A stretch of 64,000 bases of DNA. Origin: Podarcis raffonei (taxonomy: Eukaryota; Chordata; Lepidosauria; Squamata; Lacertidae). The stretch spans positions 41,965,001 to 42,029,000 of the forward strand of contig NC_070614.1 of NCBI RefSeq assembly GCF_027172205.1, read 5' to 3'. The notes beneath the pieces were generated by a model. It did no database searches and was not told the DNA's origin. It saw only the letters and a list, made by a program, of their open reading frames with translations. Positions 59,916 through 64,000 of this stretch are shown one piece after another. The translations under genes and the position numbers were made by a program. Numbering within the stretch: the stretch's first letter is position 1; each line of letters starts with the position of its first letter.

Positions 59916-62090
59916 AACTAGGAAAGGTTGTTTAAATGAATATACTAAATTGTAAAATAGAAAAAATAATAAAAATAATACACACAGAAAAGAGGAACAT
60001 CCGGGGGGGGGAGGAGGAGAAACCAGCCATGGGAACTGCGGCTTGGTGCCCAGCCTCCTCTGTCCCCTGAATATTATGGGAGCTCAGCCCCAGCCAAAAA
60101 AATCATTTGGGGTGCCCAAAGAGCTCAGCCCCACCCCCAAGCTGGCACCCCTGGCAGAGAGGCACATAAAATCAGAAGGAAAGAGGTGGAAGAAATTTGC
60201 AAGTAAATAATAAGTATGACCTGGTGCAAAAGGTGAAAGGGATCCTGTAAATGTAACTGGTCTGCAGAAGAAGGAACTTGACCAACTGTAGCTCTTTGTG
60301 CAAGTTGTGAAAACCCAAAGCGTGGTTTCTAATGCCTATTCCACCCCTATAGCCAAGTCACCCTTGTTAAGAAATAGTTGCATTTGTTAAGAAATAGTTG
60401 TTAAGAAATAGTTGGTGCAGAGGTCAATTTGACATAGTAATGTTATGAGTTGGGAGTGGGGTGCCAGACCCCTCTAATCCCTGGATCCAGCAAGTGTTGA
60501 AATGTAATCAAGCAAAGCTCTCTTCCCAATGAGGTGAAGTGGGACTAGGGGGCTCAGGGCAAGACGGCAAATGGGTTGGGCCCCCTCCCTCAACAGACAT
60601 TAACCGCTTTACAGCCCGAGCCTGAGGCTTCTCATCAGAGGGAGGGATTAGCAATGGATTCTTGTGCTTTGGCTCAACCCTGTCTTTCCCCCCACCTCCC
60701 CTTTCAGAGTGGTGGGGTTATTAGGGGAGCTCGCAATTTGGCGCAGCCGAAACCCTGCACCCAAAACTCCCTTTTGAGTTTTGAGCACAGCACTCTTGGA
60801 TTTCCCCCTAGCTGCTCTCGACGATCTAGCCTTCACCGTGATCAAGGCTTGCTCTCTGCAGCCATTTGCGGCAACCCATGACTATGACCTTCACAGTCCA
60901 TCCATCTTTGCCCCTCAAGGTCCAAGAGCACCAACTCAAGTTTAGGTGGTGGTCACAGGGAACAAGGAGCACAGCACCTAAGGGACCCTGCCCCCAGCAG
61001 TGCTGCACACTGCAGTCAAACCTAAAAATAGCTACAAATTCCCACCCCAAAGCAAACTGTGTTTGATAATGGCAAGAGCCCATGCATCCCACTGGCCTCA
61101 TTAGACACTTGCTGGCATGTTAGATGTCTGTTTGAGAAACTGCTAGGTTTCCTTCTAGGCAGGTAGAGACTTACTTTAAGAAAAGAAAAGCTCAGAGTCT
61201 GGAATGCTTGCAGGCATGAGTCCTGGTGCAACGTCATCATTATAAGACAGCAATCCGTACCATTCCAGTTGAGTTACAGCTCTTAATACATTTAAAGGCA
61301 ATTAAATAGTACAAACAGGGCCACCAGGTGTGAGGGGATAAAAGGAACATAGAGGCAACCATCTGAGCCTTTGACAGGCAGCATCATTGCTAAGGATCCT
61401 TAATCACATAATTGCTGCTGCTAAGCAATCAGAGGAAGGAACCTGGGACTCTGGAGAGGAGCCTCCCAGAGCAGCAGAAAATGAACAGGGGAAGCTGGCG
61501 ATATATGCTGCTAGCCCTGACATCAGGCAAAGGGCAAAAGTCTGCTTCAGTACTGAGATATGTTTGTTAAAGCACTTTCCTCTGCTTCAACATTATTTCA
61601 ATCACTCCCCAAGTACAGTATACAGTACTGCCTTTACAGTATAAAAGGCAATTGGGTGGCTACTCAGAATTACCTTGCTTGAAAGATCGAGGCTTTCTTC
61701 CTACTGAGAAAACATTTGTGAAACACCTATGCCCCACCCCATTTGCCATGTCTGCTTGTCACCACGGGGCTGTTGCTTATTGATATACCGTAGCCATTGC
61801 ACAAAACAAAAAATATAAAAGGAATCAGAAATACAGCCATAAAGCCATCAAACATCTCACAGGTGCAGCAAGTTAAAATTCTTACTTAAACACATGGGTT
61901 GTAATTTTCTGTTTATCGTGATTGGCAAAATGTTTTGTGAATGCTTAAGAGTATTTCTCCTTCTATCCCATGCTGCACTGGAAGATCTAGGCAGCTTTTG
62001 CTGGGGCTGGTGGAATGAACAATGCAGCATCCCAGGCCTTGTCAGAGGTCACTGCTAGGATATAGTTTCATTCCACCTTTAGAACAGGCA
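59916..62090. other. Gene-free stretch between L2 and lectin E flank
   Basis: Contains a short direct repeat TTAAGAAATAGTTG (three times near 60366-60415). No coding exon seen on either strand. Confidence 0.45.
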
Positions 62091-62454
62091 TGTAGAGTTG
62101 TTGTATGTCACATGTCTGTTTACTTCCAGCACAGTCTGCTGGGAACTTCCCTTGTATATAGCTTTTGCCTGTGCCATTTGCTTGGACACAAAGGGAAGCA
62201 GACATGTTTTTTCCTTTGTCCTGATGCTGAATAAATGCTTGTAAATATGCTTACGTATGCCTCTATCCGCTACTTCTGTTGCAAAGAGTTCTTATCTCTG
62301 CTAGCTTGCGTGCTCAGTCTCTAAAGGTCTCTGAGGCTTGGGCCACAGTTTTGATGCTGTTCCAAGAACCGGAGTTTGCCCGGCGGCCGGCCGGAGGGCT
62401 AGAGCCAGCTGGGGGCCCGCCAATCGCCCCCATCTCCCCAGACATATCCCAACA
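62091..62454 (+). mobile_element. Candidate solo LTR (fossil)
   Basis: Starts TGTAGAGTTGTTG, has TTGTATATAGC, GAATAAATGC and ends CCCAACA. The 4 bp flanks GGCA and GTCA are only similar. Family unknown. Confidence 0.4.
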
Positions 62455-63421
62455 GTCACATGCTGTGGGGTCCTCTTGTAATTTTCCCTATCCTCACTTT
62501 ATGGCTTTCACAATTCTGGTTATAGTATCAACAGTGCTAAGGAGCTCTGAGAAAAGGAGTGTGCTTTAGGATGGGAATTTGTAGCTACTTTGAGGTATGA
62601 ATGCTCTGTGTGTTGTGAGCAGCAGTGATGGTAGAAGAAGTCCCTAAGGCAGGCCAGCCCAAGGCATCCTGGTGACTGAAGCAAATGAGAAAATTGCACC
62701 CCCAAGAATCATAGTTAAGAAGTCTAAAAGACAATGGGCCTCCTTTACATGGTAGGGCATGCTGTTCTTTCCTGCTTCACCTGCCTGCCCAAGAACTACA
62801 CACCTTGCAAAGGAGGAACCAATCCTCTACAGCCTTTCTTGTCAGCTATGCTGAAAGTCAGGCTTATCCTAACTAACAGCAACATGCCAATGTTCCTGAC
62901 TCCAGTACCTAGTAAATGGCTTCAGGAAGGGATTGAGCACTTGGGCTTGTGGAAGAGGTAAAGGCAGAGCCAGGATAACCTTCTCTCCTCCTGTGACTTC
63001 AGCTCCTGCCACCCCATGCGATTCCAGCTCACATGACACCCCTGTCACTCACCCCCAGGTCCCCACTTGTGGGCAGCTGGCACTCACCCAGAAAAGGCCT
63101 TCCAGTGCCAATGCCCTCATCATCATTCTCTTCGCCATTCCCTCAGGGCACATACATAATGCACCCATGTAACAGGGGCAGGTCTCTCCTATCATCTATG
63201 ATGTCCTTGCATTATAGGAGGGAATGTGGACGCAAGCAGGGCAGGCTGGTGGAGACGGAGGAGACAGTCAACAAGAGCAGGAGGCCAATCTGCTACCCAT
63301 CCCAGCTTGCCGTCTGAGGCAAGAACTTCACCTTGCCTCATGGGTGGGGTGGCCGTGCTTGTAAGTATGGATGGACAAAGCAGAACAGCAATGCAATAAG
63401 GAAAATATGCATGGAAGAGAA

Positions 63422-63427
63422 TTTATT
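63422..63427 (-). promoter_or_regulatory. Polyadenylation signal of lectin E
   Basis: AATAAA on the minus strand, about 170 bp after the lectin E stop. Confidence 0.55.
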
Positions 63428-63597
63428 AAGATGATGTTCTGCTGCAGGTCCAAGAAAATTTCAAAGGGAAGGGGGAAATTGAAAAGGCATCTCTATAGCA
63501 ATGGCTATTTTGAAAGTGATGAGAGAGAGCAGAAATACATATAATATCAAGACAGCTTCCCAGCCAACACAGTGGAGAAGGGAAGTATCCTTTAGAG

Positions 63598-63659
63598 TTA
63601 TTGCTTGCAGATGAAGGCGTACTTGTTGTTGCATTTTACATCATTCCACTTCTTAAAAC
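63598..63659 (-). CDS. C-type lectin E, last exon only; gene continues right of the window
   Basis: A 62 nt minus-strand exon with a 3' splice site at 63660-63661 (TTTCAG on minus) encodes FKKWNDVKCNNKYAFICKQ and a stop. This is the terminal exon of the lectin family, carrying the WND calcium motif and the two final cysteines. Its frame (phase 1 entry) equals that of lectins B and D. A polyadenylation signal (TTTATT on plus) lies at 63422, and the 3'UTR between them resembles that of lectin D (for example TGGCTATTTTGAAAGTGATG against GGTTATTTTGAAAATGAAG). The flank at 62520-62640 also matches the lectin D flank at 51166-51270. Upstream exons should lie beyond 64000. A real gene or a fragment cannot be told apart from this exon alone. 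Confidence 0.8.
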
Positions 63660-63774
63660 CTGAAATTCAAAACAAAAATTATAATTCAAGAAATAAGGAA
63701 AGTTACTTCTTATTGCCTATTATTCCTTTCCCCAATGTGTAGGGGGAATAAAATGGATTCAGACTTTAATAATA

Positions 63775-64000
63775 GTGAGGGAACCACCAGAAGGCCCTCA
63801 GAGCTGGACCTCTGTGCCCAGGTTGAACAATGGGGGTGGAGACACTCCTTCAGGTATACTGGGCTGAGTCCATTGAGGGCTTTCAAGATCAGCACCAACA
63901 CTTTGAATTGTGCTCAGAAACGTAGTGGGAGCCAATGTAGGTCTTTCAGGACCAGTGTTATATGGTCTCTGCAGCCACTCCCAGTCACCAGTCTAACTGC
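63775..64000 (-). mobile_element. L2 LINE fragment running off the window
   Basis: Antisense L2 C-terminal region (FKALNGLSPVYLKECLHPHC and on), lying inside lectin E. Confidence 0.8.

Overview
The window looks like nuclear DNA of a squamate reptile, most likely a lizard. The reasons are a spliced vomeronasal type-2 receptor (V2R) pair, a reptile-type six-cysteine RNase A gene, a cluster of small secreted C-type lectins, and a repeat load of Sauria-type tRNA SINEs, L2/CR1/L1 LINEs and many palindromic DNA-transposon MITEs. There are no operons. Genes are built from small exons with GT-AG borders, and I rebuilt them exon by exon by matching the paralogs to each other.

Layout. 1-6784: V2R copy 1 (exons 2-6; exon 1 lies left of the window). 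6785-10351: V2R downstream DNA followed by two TATA-type promoters with 5'UTR exons that belong to the lectin family but have no lectin body behind them. 10570-12970: an inverted, broken lectin fragment (minus strand). 13169-13615: an intact RNase A family gene. 13900-17150: layered LINE, CR1 and LTR fossils. 17176-25776: V2R copy 2, complete in exons 1-6 but with a one-base shift in an A-run of the last exon. 25777-36119: lectin B (plus strand) with both promoters. 36500-38760: an old degenerate ~150 bp repeat carrying a nested L1 and SINE. 40020-41170: a possible PR/SET-like exon remnant split by a hAT element that itself carries an L2. 41170-46932: lectin C (plus). 51610-57490: lectin D (minus). 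58660-59915: an L2 reverse-transcriptase fragment. 63598-63659: last exon of a fifth lectin, E (minus), which continues to the right.

How it was built. Bases 1-10351 and 17787-29164 are a direct segmental duplication carrying a V2R gene plus the lectin promoter block. A third copy of the promoter block drives lectin C (41170-42215). Bases 10570-12970 are an inverted copy of lectin C (about 44105-46468). Several mobile elements sit in only one copy with a clean empty site in the other, which dates them after the duplication. Lectins B and D keep the EPN and WND sugar/calcium motifs. Lectin C has lost EPN.

I see no evidence of a wholly new molecular system. The most interesting items are the orphan lectin promoters that could now serve the RNase gene, the post-duplication insertions with exact empty sites, the near-identical inverted lectin copy, and the frameshift that decides whether V2R copy 2 is alive. 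All family names come from reading motifs by eye; no database search was run.
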